A DNA stretch of 5,809 bases from Deltaproteobacteria bacterium (lineage in GTDB: Bacteria > Myxococcota_A > UBA796 > UBA2385): assembly GCA_003694325.1 (NCBI GenBank), contig RFKJ01000822.1, positions 1 through 5,809 on the forward strand. Reading direction: 5' to 3'. The translations under genes were made by a program, and so were the position numbers. Positions 1 to 5,809 of this stretch are shown piece after piece. Below the pieces are notes generated by a model, which saw nothing but the letters and a program-made list of their open reading frames with translations, did no database searches and was not told where the DNA came from. Positions within the stretch are counted from its first letter, which is position 1, and every line of letters begins with the position of its first letter.

Positions 1-2
1 CC

Positions 3-41
3 CCCGCCGGACTGCTGGAGCGAATGGTCAGCCGGCGCTGA
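3..41 (+). CDS. Possible 3' end of an upstream gene (last 12 codons)
   Basis: Frame 3 is open from the left edge to a TGA at 39-41 and would end a protein with Pro-Ala-Gly-Leu-Leu-Glu-Arg-Met-Val-Ser-Arg-Arg. The composition looks like an ordinary amphipathic, basic C-terminus, and the TGA lies exactly in the loop of a strong hairpin, as expected at a gene end. Only 12 codons are visible, so this is a weak call and nothing can be said of function. The frame used by the next gene is also open from the left edge, but it has no ATG, GTG or TTG before 178. Confidence 0.25.
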   Translation, partial: PAGLLERMVSRR

Positions 42-50
42 CGCCGGCTG
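29..50 (+). terminator. 9-bp GC-rich hairpin, candidate terminator of the upstream gene
   Basis: Positions 29-37 and 42-50 are perfect reverse complements, giving a 9-bp stem closed by the tetraloop CTGA at 38-41. The loop contains the possible stop codon TGA at 39-41. What follows (51-60) is pyrimidine-rich but is not a real T-tract, so this is not a textbook intrinsic terminator. It could be a T-less terminator, an RNA 3'-end stabiliser, or chance pairing in GC-rich DNA. Confidence 0.4.
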
Positions 51-165
51 CGCTTCCGTCCCGCCGGCCGCGCGAACCCCGGCGGGTGGACCCCCAGCCG
101 CCCTTGCGACGGCCCGGAGGCGGCTGGCAGCGGCGCGATCCATTAGCAGGGGCTCCCCGCCCACC

Positions 166-170
166 GGAGG
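166..170 (+). promoter_or_regulatory. Shine-Dalgarno GGAGG deciding the GTG start at 178
   Basis: GGAGG lies 7 nt upstream of GTG 178. It is the only good ribosome-binding site near the start, and it supports GTG 178 over a start beyond the left edge, although the reading frame has no stop upstream in the window. Confidence 0.7.
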
Positions 171-177
171 AGTCACC

Positions 178-1944
178 GTGTACTACCGCCCCCCCCTCGA
201 CGACATCCGCTTCGTTCTCCGTGCCTTCGACTATGAAGGCACGGTCAGTTCCATGCCCGGCTTCGAGGATTTCGACCTCGACACCGCCATGGACCTGCTC
301 GAAGGGTACAGCCGGTTCTGCGTCGACGTGCTCCAGCCCCTCAACGCCAAGGGCGACGCCGAGGGTGTCCGATTCGTGCCCGAGACCCACGAGGTCTTCC
401 TCCCCGACGGGTTCAAGGAGGCCTGGGCCGGCTACTGCGAGAACGGATTCACCAGTCTGCCCTTCGATCCCGAGTACGGCGGTCTCGGTGCACCGTTCAC
501 CCTGTCCACCCTGGCCAGCGAGATCCTGATCGCCACCAACAAGAGCCTGTCGATGTGCGCCGGCCTGACCACCGGCCTGCTCGACGCTCTGGAGGCCCAC
601 GCCTCCGAGCCGCTCAAGCAGCGATTCATGGAGAAGCTGGTCAGTGGCGAGTGGGCCGGCACCATGTGCCTCACCGAGCCGCACTGCGGCACCGATCTCG
701 GCCTGTTGACCACCCGGGCCGAACCCTACGGCGACCACTACAAGCTGACCGGGACCAAGACCTGGATCACCTTCGGCGAGCACGACCTCACCGACAACAT
801 CGTCCACCTCGTCCTGGCGCGGCTGCCCGGCGCGCCCAGCGGGACCCGGGGCATCAGCACCTTCGTCGTGCCCAAGTACCTCGAGGACGGCACCCGCAAC
901 CCGGTGTTCTGCGGCGGCACCGACCACAAGATGGGCATCCACGCCTCCCCCACCTGCGTGATGAACTTCGAGGGCGCCGAGGGATGGCTGGTCGGGGAGG
1001 AGAACCGGGGCATGGTGTCCATGTTCACCATGATGAACGCCGCCCGGCTCAACGTCGGCATCGAAGGCGTGGCCCTGGCCGAGGCGGCCTACCAGGCCGC
1101 GCTGGAATTCGCCCGCGACCGTCGCCAGGGGCGGTCCCTCGATCCGGCCAAGCAGGACCCCGACCACCCCGCCGACATCATCCTGGTCCACCCCGACGTC
1201 CGCCGGATGCTGCTGGAGATCAAGGCGACCAACGAGGCCCTGCGCGGGCTGGTCGGCTGGATGTCCATGCACTACGACATCATGCACCGGCACCCCGACG
1301 AAGCGACGCGGGCCAAGGCCGGCGATCTCGTCGCGCTGCTCACCCCGATCATCAAGAGCTACGGGTCCGAGCGCGGCTTCTACAACATCAGCCAGGCGAT
1401 GCAGGTCATGGGCGGGGCCGGCTACACCCGGGACTGGCCGGTCGAACAGTACATGCGCGATGAACGGATCGCCATGATCTACGAAGGCACCAACCACGTC
1501 CAGGCCCTCGACCTGGTCGGGCGCAAGCTCCCCATGGGCGGTGGCCGGCTGATGCGCGGCTTCGCCGCCGAGATCACCGAGGTCATCCGCCGCAACGCCG
1601 ACAGCGAGCTGCTCGCTCCGTTCATCGCGGCGCTCAAGACCGAGAGCAAGCGGCTGAACGAGACCACCATGGCCATGAGTGCCGAGGCGATGAAGGACCA
1701 CGAGCTGATCGGTGCTGTGGCCAGCAACTACCTCAACCAGTTCGCCCTGGTGACCCTGGCCTACGTGTGGGTCCGCGAGCTGGAGGCGGTCGTCGACCTG
1801 CCCGAGGACGACAGGCTGCGGCGCGGCAAGCTCCAGACCGCCCGCTACTTCTTCGACCTGGTCCTGCCCGAGGCGGCCATGTACGCCGAGAAGGTCGCCG
1901 CCGGCAAGGCGGCGATGACCGAGTTCGACGCCGAGTTGTTCTGA
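178..1944 (+). CDS. Acyl-CoA dehydrogenase, DmdC-like long subfamily
   Basis: Predicted cytoplasmic FAD flavoenzyme of 588 residues that oxidises an acyl-CoA to the 2-enoyl-CoA, passing electrons to ETF. The length fits the roughly 600-residue subfamily often annotated DmdC (3-methylmercaptopropionyl-CoA dehydrogenase), not the short 380-residue FadE/ACADS type. Order of parts: an N-terminal segment starting MYYRPPLDDIRFVL, typical of the subfamily; a helical N domain to about 155; the beta domain with LTEPHCGTD (165-173) and WITFGEHD (196-203); the helical C domain with MGGAGYTRDWPVEQY (411-425) and MIYEGTN, whose Glu436 aligns with the catalytic base; and an extra C-terminal helical domain from about 465 to the end. 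The start is GTG with GGAGG 7 nt upstream. It sits 70 nt before a lipoprotein gene on the same strand. No beta-oxidation partner genes are visible, so the substrate is unknown: fatty acyl-CoA or methylmercaptopropionyl-CoA are both possible. Family is secure; substrate is not. Confidence 0.95.
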   Translation: MYYRPPLDDIRFVLRAFDYEGTVSSMPGFEDFDLDTAMDLLEGYSRFCVDVLQPLNAKGDAEGVRFVPETHEVFLPDGFKEAWAGYCENGFTSLPFDPEYGGLGAPFTLSTLASEILIATNKSLSMCAGLTTGLLDALEAHASEPLKQRFMEKLVSGEWAGTMCLTEPHCGTDLGLLTTRAEPYGDHYKLTGTKTWITFGEHDLTDNIVHLVLARLPGAPSGTRGISTFVVPKYLEDGTRNPVFCGGTDHKMGIHASPTCVMNFEGAEGWLVGEENRGMVSMFTMMNAARLNVGIEGVALAEAAYQAALEFARDRRQGRSLDPAKQDPDHPADIILVHPDVRRMLLEIKATNEALRGLVGWMSMHYDIMHRHPDEATRAKAGDLVALLTPIIKSYGSERGFYNISQAMQVMGGAGYTRDWPVEQYMRDERIAMIYEGTNHVQALDLVGRKLPMGGGRLMRGFAAEITEVIRRNADSELLAPFIAALKTESKRLNETTMAMSAEAMKDHELIGAVASNYLNQFALVTLAYVWVRELEAVVDLPEDDRLRRGKLQTARYFFDLVLPEAAMYAEKVAAGKAAMTEFDAELF

Positions 1945-1958
1945 GCGGGACGGCCCGC
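1945..1958 (+). terminator. Small hairpin directly after the dehydrogenase stop
   Basis: Positions 1945-1949 (GCGGG) and 1954-1958 (CCCGC) pair around a 4-nt loop, starting on the base after the TGA at 1942-1944. A competing 6-bp stem pairs 1953-1958 with 1969-1974. There is no T-tract. It could be a weak or factor-assisted terminator, or chance in GC-rich sequence. Confidence 0.25.
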
Positions 1959-1961
1959 CGG

Positions 1962-1993
1962 GTGACGCGCGGGCAGGCGGGACGCGCTAGAAT
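1962..1993 (+). promoter_or_regulatory. Candidate promoter of the lipoprotein gene
   Basis: TAGAAT at 1988-1993 matches five of six bases of the TATAAT -10 consensus and stands out in a very GC-rich spacer. A poor -35 match, GTGACG at 1962-1967, lies 20 bp upstream, which is longer than usual. Transcription would begin near 2000, leaving a leader of about 15 nt that just includes the GGGAG ribosome-binding site at 2005-2009. This would allow expression independent of the dehydrogenase gene. It is judged by eye only. Confidence 0.35.
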
Positions 1994-2014
1994 GGTGGCG
2001 ACTCGGGAGTCCCC

Positions 2015-3991
2015 ATGTTCGCCACCGCCGTCGTCCTGTCCCTGCTGTTCGCCTGTACCGGTCCGGCCGACGACACCGGGGGCACCGGCAGCCCCAGCGG
2101 CGACGGCGGCAGCGTGGGGGACATCAACCCCGACTGCGATCCGCTGGTGCCCGACTACTGCGGGATGCCGTTCCCCTCCAGCTACTACCTGGAGGAGGAC
2201 GGCAGCACGGCGACGGGCTGGCGGGTCGCGCTGGGGCCGACCACCATGCCCGCCGACATCGACGGCGTGCAGCCCGATCCCCGCTACTGGAACGAGTTCG
2301 ACGGGTTCTCGCCGCTGGGCACCCTGGTCGTGTTCTGGCCCGACGTGTCGCTGGACGGAGCCATCCGCCACACCGACCTCGCCGCCTACGAAGACGCCGA
2401 CGCCCACACCGTGATCATCGATGTCGACACCGGGCAGCGGATGCCCCACTTCGTTGAGCTGGACATGTCCGGCGACGACGACAGCCGGCGGGCCCTGATG
2501 ATCCGTCCCGTCGCGCCGCTGACCTATGGCCACCGATACGTCGTCGGGATGCGCGGTTTCGTCGACAATTCGGGTGCAGCGATCCCGCCGTCGGAGGCCT
2601 TCGCCGCCCTGCGCGACGGCACCCCCACCGGAGACAGCCGGGTGGACGACCGGCAGGAACTGTACGACACGGTCGTCTTCCCCACCCTGGAAGCCGATGG
2701 GTGGCAGCGCGACGAGGTGCAGCTCGCCTGGGACTTCGTGGTCGGCAGCCGGGAGGGGCTCACCGGGCGGATGGTCCGGATGCGGGACGACGCCCTGTCC
2801 CGGGTCGGTGACAGCGGCCCCCGCTACGTCATCGACGAGGTCATCGAGCCCTACAGCGAAGCCTTCGGCCGGGTCATCAAGGGGCACATGACCGTGCCCA
2901 TGTACACCGAATCGGACTCGCCCCCGACCATGTTGACCCGCGACGCCGACGGCCAGCCCTTCTACAATGGCGACACCGACATTCCCTTCGTCATCGCCGT
3001 GCCCCAGTCGTTGCTGGACGACCCCCACCCGGCCCCGTTGGTCCAGTACGGTCACGGCTTCTTCGGAGAGATGGAGGAGGCCTACGACACCTGGGCCGAC
3101 TGGAACGAGCAGCTCGCCGCGGACAACCAGTGGATCTACTTCGCGGTGGAGTGGACCGGGATGAAGGCCGAGGACCTCAGCCACGTCTCGTTGATGGTCG
3201 CCAGCGACCTGGACGGCTTCTCCATGCTGCCGGAACGGACGATGCAGGGGTTCGTGGAGTTCATGGTCGCCGCCCGGGCGATGAAGGGGGACCTGGGAGC
3301 CGATGCGGTGCTCACCCAGCTCCACCCCAAGACCGGGGAGCCGGTCGCCCTGGCCGACCCCGACCGGATGTGGTTCTACGGCGTCTCCCAGGGCGGGATC
3401 CTCGGCGCAGCCTACATGGCCCTGTCGCCGGACATCACTCGGGGAGTCCTCGGTGTGCCGGGCACGCCCTACACCTTCCTGACGACCCGGAGCAAGAACT
3501 TCGACCCCCAGTTCTTCACGCTGTTCCGCACGAAGTACCCCGATCCGGTGGACATCACCTGGTGGCTGGCGGCGCTGCAGATCCCGTGGGATGTCGGGGA
3601 CGGCTCGGCCTATGCGCCCACCCTCGGCAGCGGGGATCGCCTGGACGGTGTTCCGGAGAAGCAGATCCTCATCCAGGCCGGCGTGGGCGACGCCCAGGTG
3701 CCATCGCTGGGGGCGCACATCCTGGCCCGCTGCGTGGGGGCGTCGATGGTGGGCACGCCGGTCCGCGAGATCTGGGGACTGTCGACGATGGAGAGCGGCA
3801 GTGTCGGCTCGGCGATCACCGAGTGGGACTACGGGGTAGAGGAGCCGCTGGAGAACCGGCCGGCCAGCAACGACGTGGTCGACGTCCACGACAGCGTCCG
3901 GCACGAGGCGACCAGCCAGGCGCAGCTCAAGGCGTTCTTCGAGCAGGGAATCGTCATCGATCCCTGCGACGGGGGATGCGACCCCGACTGA
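2015..3991 (+). CDS. Lipoprotein, alpha/beta-hydrolase-like family of unknown substrate
   Basis: 658 residues. The N-terminus is a very short lipoprotein signal (Met1-Ala13) with lipobox Leu-Phe-Ala-Cys14, then an Asp/Gly/Ser/Thr-rich linker (about 15-38), so the mature protein is probably membrane-anchored in the envelope. A Cys41-Cys49 pair frames the motif CGMPFPS. Residues about 60-210 form a probable beta-rich domain; the hydrolase part follows with YGHGFFG (345-351, oxyanion-hole-like), GVSQGG with candidate nucleophile Ser458, GDAQVP with candidate Asp559, and VHDSVR with candidate His625 (His630 is an alternative). The end CDGGC (Cys651, Cys655) could form a disulfide. I recall similar uncharacterised myxobacterial proteins sharing these motifs; they resemble bacterial lipases or PHA-depolymerase-like esterases, but the substrate is unknown. 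ATG 2015 is the only possible start, because TAG at 1988-1990 closes the frame; GGGAG lies 5 nt upstream. The 3' end overlaps the convergent HNH gene by 38 bp. Confidence 0.85.
   Translation: MFATAVVLSLLFACTGPADDTGGTGSPSGDGGSVGDINPDCDPLVPDYCGMPFPSSYYLEEDGSTATGWRVALGPTTMPADIDGVQPDPRYWNEFDGFSPLGTLVVFWPDVSLDGAIRHTDLAAYEDADAHTVIIDVDTGQRMPHFVELDMSGDDDSRRALMIRPVAPLTYGHRYVVGMRGFVDNSGAAIPPSEAFAALRDGTPTGDSRVDDRQELYDTVVFPTLEADGWQRDEVQLAWDFVVGSREGLTGRMVRMRDDALSRVGDSGPRYVIDEVIEPYSEAFGRVIKGHMTVPMYTESDSPPTMLTRDADGQPFYNGDTDIPFVIAVPQSLLDDPHPAPLVQYGHGFFGEMEEAYDTWADWNEQLAADNQWIYFAVEWTGMKAEDLSHVSLMVASDLDGFSMLPERTMQGFVEFMVAARAMKGDLGADAVLTQLHPKTGEPVALADPDRMWFYGVSQGGILGAAYMALSPDITRGVLGVPGTPYTFLTTRSKNFDPQFFTLFRTKYPDPVDITWWLAALQIPWDVGDGSAYAPTLGSGDRLDGVPEKQILIQAGVGDAQVPSLGAHILARCVGASMVGTPVREIWGLSTMESGSVGSAITEWDYGVEEPLENRPASNDVVDVHDSVRHEATSQAQLKAFFEQGIVIDPCDGGCDPD
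3943..3967 (-). terminator. Hairpin with the HNH stop codon in its loop
   Basis: GCAGGGA (3943-3949) pairs with TCCCTGC (3961-3967); after a one-base bulge at 3950, TCG (3951-3953) pairs with CGA (3958-3960). The result is a 10-bp stem with a 4-nt loop at 3954-3957. Read on the minus strand the loop is ATGA and contains the TGA stop of the HNH gene. The other strand places the hairpin inside the last codons of the lipoprotein gene. No T-tract follows on either strand. Candidate T-less terminator or 3'-end structure. Confidence 0.45.
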
Positions 3992-5705
3992 GGGGTCGGG
4001 CGGGCGCTGCGGGGTCGGCTCGCCGCACCACCACCGCGCGGCCGGGGTACAGGAACACGTCGGCGTCATCGACGTGCTCGATGGCCATGAACCCACCGTG
4101 CACCAGGCGGAGGTGGCAGCTCGGGCAGAGGCAGCGGAGGTTGTCGTCGTCGTCCGTCCCGCCCAGCGACCGGGGCACCAGGTGGTGGACGTGAACGCGG
4201 AGGGTCCGCCGTCGACACTCGGGGTTGGCGCAGGTGAAGTCGGCCCGCCGCCGGATCCTCCCGGTGCCGCGCGCCGGCGGCAGTCGCACCGTGGCCAGCA
4301 ACCAGCGCGCGGCGACGAGCACCCCCGGCTCCACGGTGACGACCCGGCCGGACCGGGCGTCCCCCACCGGTTCCGGTTCGTCCAGGGCCACGGCGATGCC
4401 CGCCAGCGGGTCGTTCGGGTCGGGTCGCGGTCCCAGGGGCCGGGAGCCCGCGACCCAGCCCGCCAGCCCCGGCCCACCGTCGCCAGTTTCTGTCAGCGCG
4501 GCGGCGTCCAGCCGTTCCTGGCGCCGGGCCATCGCCCGCTGGACCAGCCCGGGGGCGTCGAGGAGCAGTGCTTCGTACCGCCGCCGGCGATCCCGCCGCC
4601 CCCGGTCGGCGCCGGCTCGCTGCAGTTCGATGGCCGGGAGGTGTTCGGCCAGTGACAGCCAGCGCCGCAATTCTTCGCTGGTGTCGGCGAGCCGGGCCAG
4701 GGCCAGGGCCCGCTCCGGAGGCAGCCCCCGATCGACGGCAGAAGACAGGTCCGGAAAACGGTCGATGGCGCGCCCTTCGGCCCGGATGCGGTAGGCGGTC
4801 CGCACCGACATGTCCAGGTCGTGGCGGACCCAGTCGTCGAAGGTGGAGAAGCCCCACCCCAGGAATCGCCAGCATCGGCGTACTTCTTCGAGGAGCCGGG
4901 CCAGGGCCGCGCGTCGCTTGCGGCGGGCGGCCATCAACCCCCGAGCTCGGCGGAGCGCATCGGCCAGCCCCCTGGGCTCGGTCCAGGGGCCGAACAGCAA
5001 TGTCGCCGGGTCTTCGGCGTCGTCGGGCCAGCGCGCTTCGGAGAGGTCCGGGGGCGGGGGTGCCCTCGTCGGATCGAGCAGGTGCCGCGGCACCTCTCCC
5101 CGCGCGTGCCAGGACAGCATCTGCCGATCCGCCACCCGGTCCGGCAGCCGCTGCCCCACGAGGAGCCGCACCAGGCGACGCCCCTGGCGCACGGCAACGG
5201 CATCGTCACCGGTCAGCACTTGTCGGGGGGACCCGGAGCCGCCGGGTGGTTCGCCCCGAGCACCGGAGACCGCCGCCTCGATGAACTGCCGTTGATCGTC
5301 GACCGCCACCCGGCCCGGCGCGTCCACGGCCCGGGTCAGGGGCAGGACACCGGCCACCACCGCCGCCTTGATGAGTTCGAGGTCACTGCGCAGGAGGCGG
5401 GCGAGCCGGCGTTGCCAGGACGGGTTCCAGCACAGCTCCTCGCGCAGGAACGCGGTGAACGAGGAATAGCCCAGGGGTCGCAGGTCCAGTTGCTGGATGG
5501 AGCAGCACAGCCGCGCCAGGCGGAGGTCGATGGCGGCGGAGCCACGCGCCAACGCGCGGGCCACCTGTCGTACCCGCTCGCCCCGCGGATCACCCGGGAG
5601 CCAGGCCTCCATGGCGTCGGCGACCAGCCCCGGGAGGAACGACGCAGCCGCCCCGACCCGGAGAGCGTCGCGATCCATCCAGGTGTTCACGTCTCCAAAG
5701 CTCAT
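3954..5705 (-). CDS. HNH endonuclease-domain protein with duplicated helical module
   Basis: 583 residues from ATG 5705. The C-terminal domain is a zinc-supported HNH (beta-beta-alpha-metal) motif: Cys492-x4-Cys497, then HVHHL with His507/His508, Asn522, CPSC (527-530) followed by His531, and His536. All the key HNH residues appear present, so a nicking or cleaving DNA endonuclease is plausible. The N-terminal two thirds is helical and basic, with two related modules (about 50-126 and 258-340), each containing a Ser-Ser/Thr-Phe...Arg...Leu helix and a Gly-(x)-Leu-Pro...Arg-Ala helix. This architecture resembles the large HNH families of Myxococcota, whose biological role is not established. 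Start is uncertain: GTG 5729 has GAGG 6 nt upstream, TTG 5735 is the longest form, and TAG at 5739-5741 forbids anything longer. There is no signal peptide. It is convergent with the lipoprotein gene and overlaps it by 38 bp. I see no toxin, antitoxin or restriction partner. Confidence 0.88.
   Translation of the reverse strand: MSFGDVNTWMDRDALRVGAAASFLPGLVADAMEAWLPGDPRGERVRQVARALARGSAAIDLRLARLCCSIQQLDLRPLGYSSFTAFLREELCWNPSWQRRLARLLRSDLELIKAAVVAGVLPLTRAVDAPGRVAVDDQRQFIEAAVSGARGEPPGGSGSPRQVLTGDDAVAVRQGRRLVRLLVGQRLPDRVADRQMLSWHARGEVPRHLLDPTRAPPPPDLSEARWPDDAEDPATLLFGPWTEPRGLADALRRARGLMAARRKRRAALARLLEEVRRCWRFLGWGFSTFDDWVRHDLDMSVRTAYRIRAEGRAIDRFPDLSSAVDRGLPPERALALARLADTSEELRRWLSLAEHLPAIELQRAGADRGRRDRRRRYEALLLDAPGLVQRAMARRQERLDAAALTETGDGGPGLAGWVAGSRPLGPRPDPNDPLAGIAVALDEPEPVGDARSGRVVTVEPGVLVAARWLLATVRLPPARGTGRIRRRADFTCANPECRRRTLRVHVHHLVPRSLGGTDDDDNLRCLCPSCHLRLVHGGFMAIEHVDDADVFLYPGRAVVVRRADPAAPARPLSRGRIPRRRDR
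3979..3998 (+). terminator. Hairpin with the lipoprotein stop codon in its loop
   Basis: CGACCCC (3979-3985) pairs perfectly with GGGGTCG (3992-3998) around the 6-nt loop GACTGA, whose last three bases are the TGA stop (3989-3991) of the lipoprotein gene. GGGGTCGG recurs at 4011-4018 and could pair with the same left arm. No T-tract follows. On the other strand the hairpin is inside the HNH coding sequence. Confidence 0.45.
4707..4862 (-). repeat. Helical module, second copy, in the HNH protein
   Basis: It encodes residues 282-333 of the 583-residue form. FSTFDDWVRHDL aligns without gaps to YSSFTAFLREEL of the first copy, and the module ends with GLPPERA against GVLPLTRA. This copy keeps the Ser-x-Arg-Thr-Ala-Tyr-Arg helix, which looks like a DNA-binding helix. 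The duplication is at protein level; the DNA copies are strongly diverged. Confidence 0.55.
5328..5474 (-). repeat. Helical module, first copy, in the HNH protein
   Basis: It encodes residues 78-126 of the 583-residue form, from LGYSSF to LPLTRA. It matches the second copy in the same order and spacing with one gap, but has lost the Arg-Thr-Ala-Tyr-Arg stretch (here Trp-Gln-Arg-Arg-Leu). This suggests an old duplication in which one copy has drifted. Confidence 0.5.
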
Positions 5706-5735
5706 GAAGGCCCCACGCGCTGTCTGCACCTCCAA

Positions 5736-5739
5736 CCTC
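5736..5739 (-). promoter_or_regulatory. Possible Shine-Dalgarno GAGG for a GTG 5729 start of the HNH gene
   Basis: On the minus strand GAGG lies 6 nt before GTG 5729, which would add 8 residues to the protein. The ATG at 5705 has only GGGG, 5 nt upstream. The site makes GTG 5729 a serious alternative start. Confidence 0.3.
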
Positions 5740-5784
5740 TATCCGCATCGCCCCCCCTCGCCTGCAATTTTCCTCCCCATTTCC

Positions 5785-5799
5785 GGACATTATCTGTCC
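5785..5799 (-). promoter_or_regulatory. Candidate HNH-gene promoter with overlapping inverted repeat
   Basis: GGACA (5785-5789) and TGTCC (5795-5799) form a perfect inverted repeat with a 5-bp spacer. On the minus strand the spacer and its flank read GATAAT (5794-5789), five of six matches to the -10 consensus. Transcription would start near 5782, giving a leader of 47-77 nt depending on the start codon. The -35 region would fall outside the window. A repressor bound here would block the promoter; no known operator is recognised. Confidence 0.3.
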
Positions 5800-5809
5800 A
5801 GCATCATCG

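Noticed and set aside
1..177. Promoter for the dehydrogenase gene around CATTAG (141-146)
   Set aside because: It is the only slightly A/T-rich spot but matches the -10 consensus poorly and has no -35 partner, so I do not call it.
28..1701. 557-codon open frame on the minus strand opposite the dehydrogenase gene
   Set aside because: It is Gly/Val/His/Ala-rich low-complexity translation without any family motif and lies antisense to a clearly conserved enzyme. Long antisense frames are normal in GC-rich DNA.
1992..2414. Alternative ATG at 1992 for the second gene
   Set aside because: It is in a different frame from the lipoprotein; that frame gives an Arg/Pro-rich shadow product with no lipobox or motif.
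1733..4477. 914-codon open frame on the minus strand spanning the lipoprotein gene and both flanks
   Set aside because: It crosses the ends of three recognisable genes, is Pro/Arg/Gly/Val-biased and shows no domain; it is a shadow of GC-rich codon use.
3954..5705. HNH protein as a restriction, toxin-antitoxin or homing-endonuclease module
   Set aside because: There is no methyltransferase, antitoxin, intron or intein boundary, or interrupted host gene in the window, and the architecture matches stand-alone HNH families.
5590..5790. 66-codon minus-strand ORF starting at ATG 5790, and the idea of a frameshift at the C7 tract (5751-5757) adding it to the HNH protein
   Set aside because: A one-base change would bring ATG 5790 into the HNH frame, but TAG at 5739-5741 in that frame lies between the tract and the HNH start, so no fusion can form. 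The ORF itself has no recognisable motif.

Overview
The window is strongly GC-rich bacterial DNA with dense coding, mostly G/C third codon positions and alternative start codons. Two features point to a Myxococcota-type (former deltaproteobacterial) organism, cultured or metagenomic. One is a short lipoprotein with a Cys-Thr-Gly-Pro then Asp/Gly/Thr/Ser-rich linker in front of an alpha/beta-hydrolase-like body. The other is an HNH protein of the helical-module plus C-terminal HNH type that is abundant in that phylum. This assignment is inferred from protein style; there is no rRNA or marker gene here.

Layout: positions 1-177 hold a possible last few codons of an upstream gene, a strong hairpin and the leader of the first full gene. 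Positions 178-1944 (+) encode a full-length DmdC-like acyl-CoA dehydrogenase. After 70 nt with a promoter-like -10 box, 2015-3991 (+) encodes a surface or periplasmic lipoprotein of an alpha/beta-hydrolase-like family with a visible candidate Ser/Asp/His triad. Converging on it, and overlapping it tail-to-tail by 38 bp, is an HNH-domain protein at 3954-5705 (-), with two copies of a helical module ahead of the nuclease motif. Its leader (5706-5809) is the most A/T-rich stretch of the window and carries an inverted repeat over a -10-like hexamer.

Functionally the first two genes could both belong to acyl or lipid utilisation: an envelope esterase-like protein and a cytoplasmic acyl-CoA oxidising enzyme. 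This rests only on adjacency. The HNH gene has no visible partner here.

The most unusual structure is not a gene. In three cases (the putative upstream ORF, the lipoprotein and the HNH gene) the TGA stop codon sits in the loop of a GC-rich hairpin, and in the fourth (the dehydrogenase) a hairpin starts directly after TGA. None is followed by a T-tract. At the convergent junction two such hairpins lie within 56 bp, so each transcript runs through the other gene's stop-codon hairpin. I see no CRISPR array, tRNA, rRNA, insertion sequence or recognised defence system.
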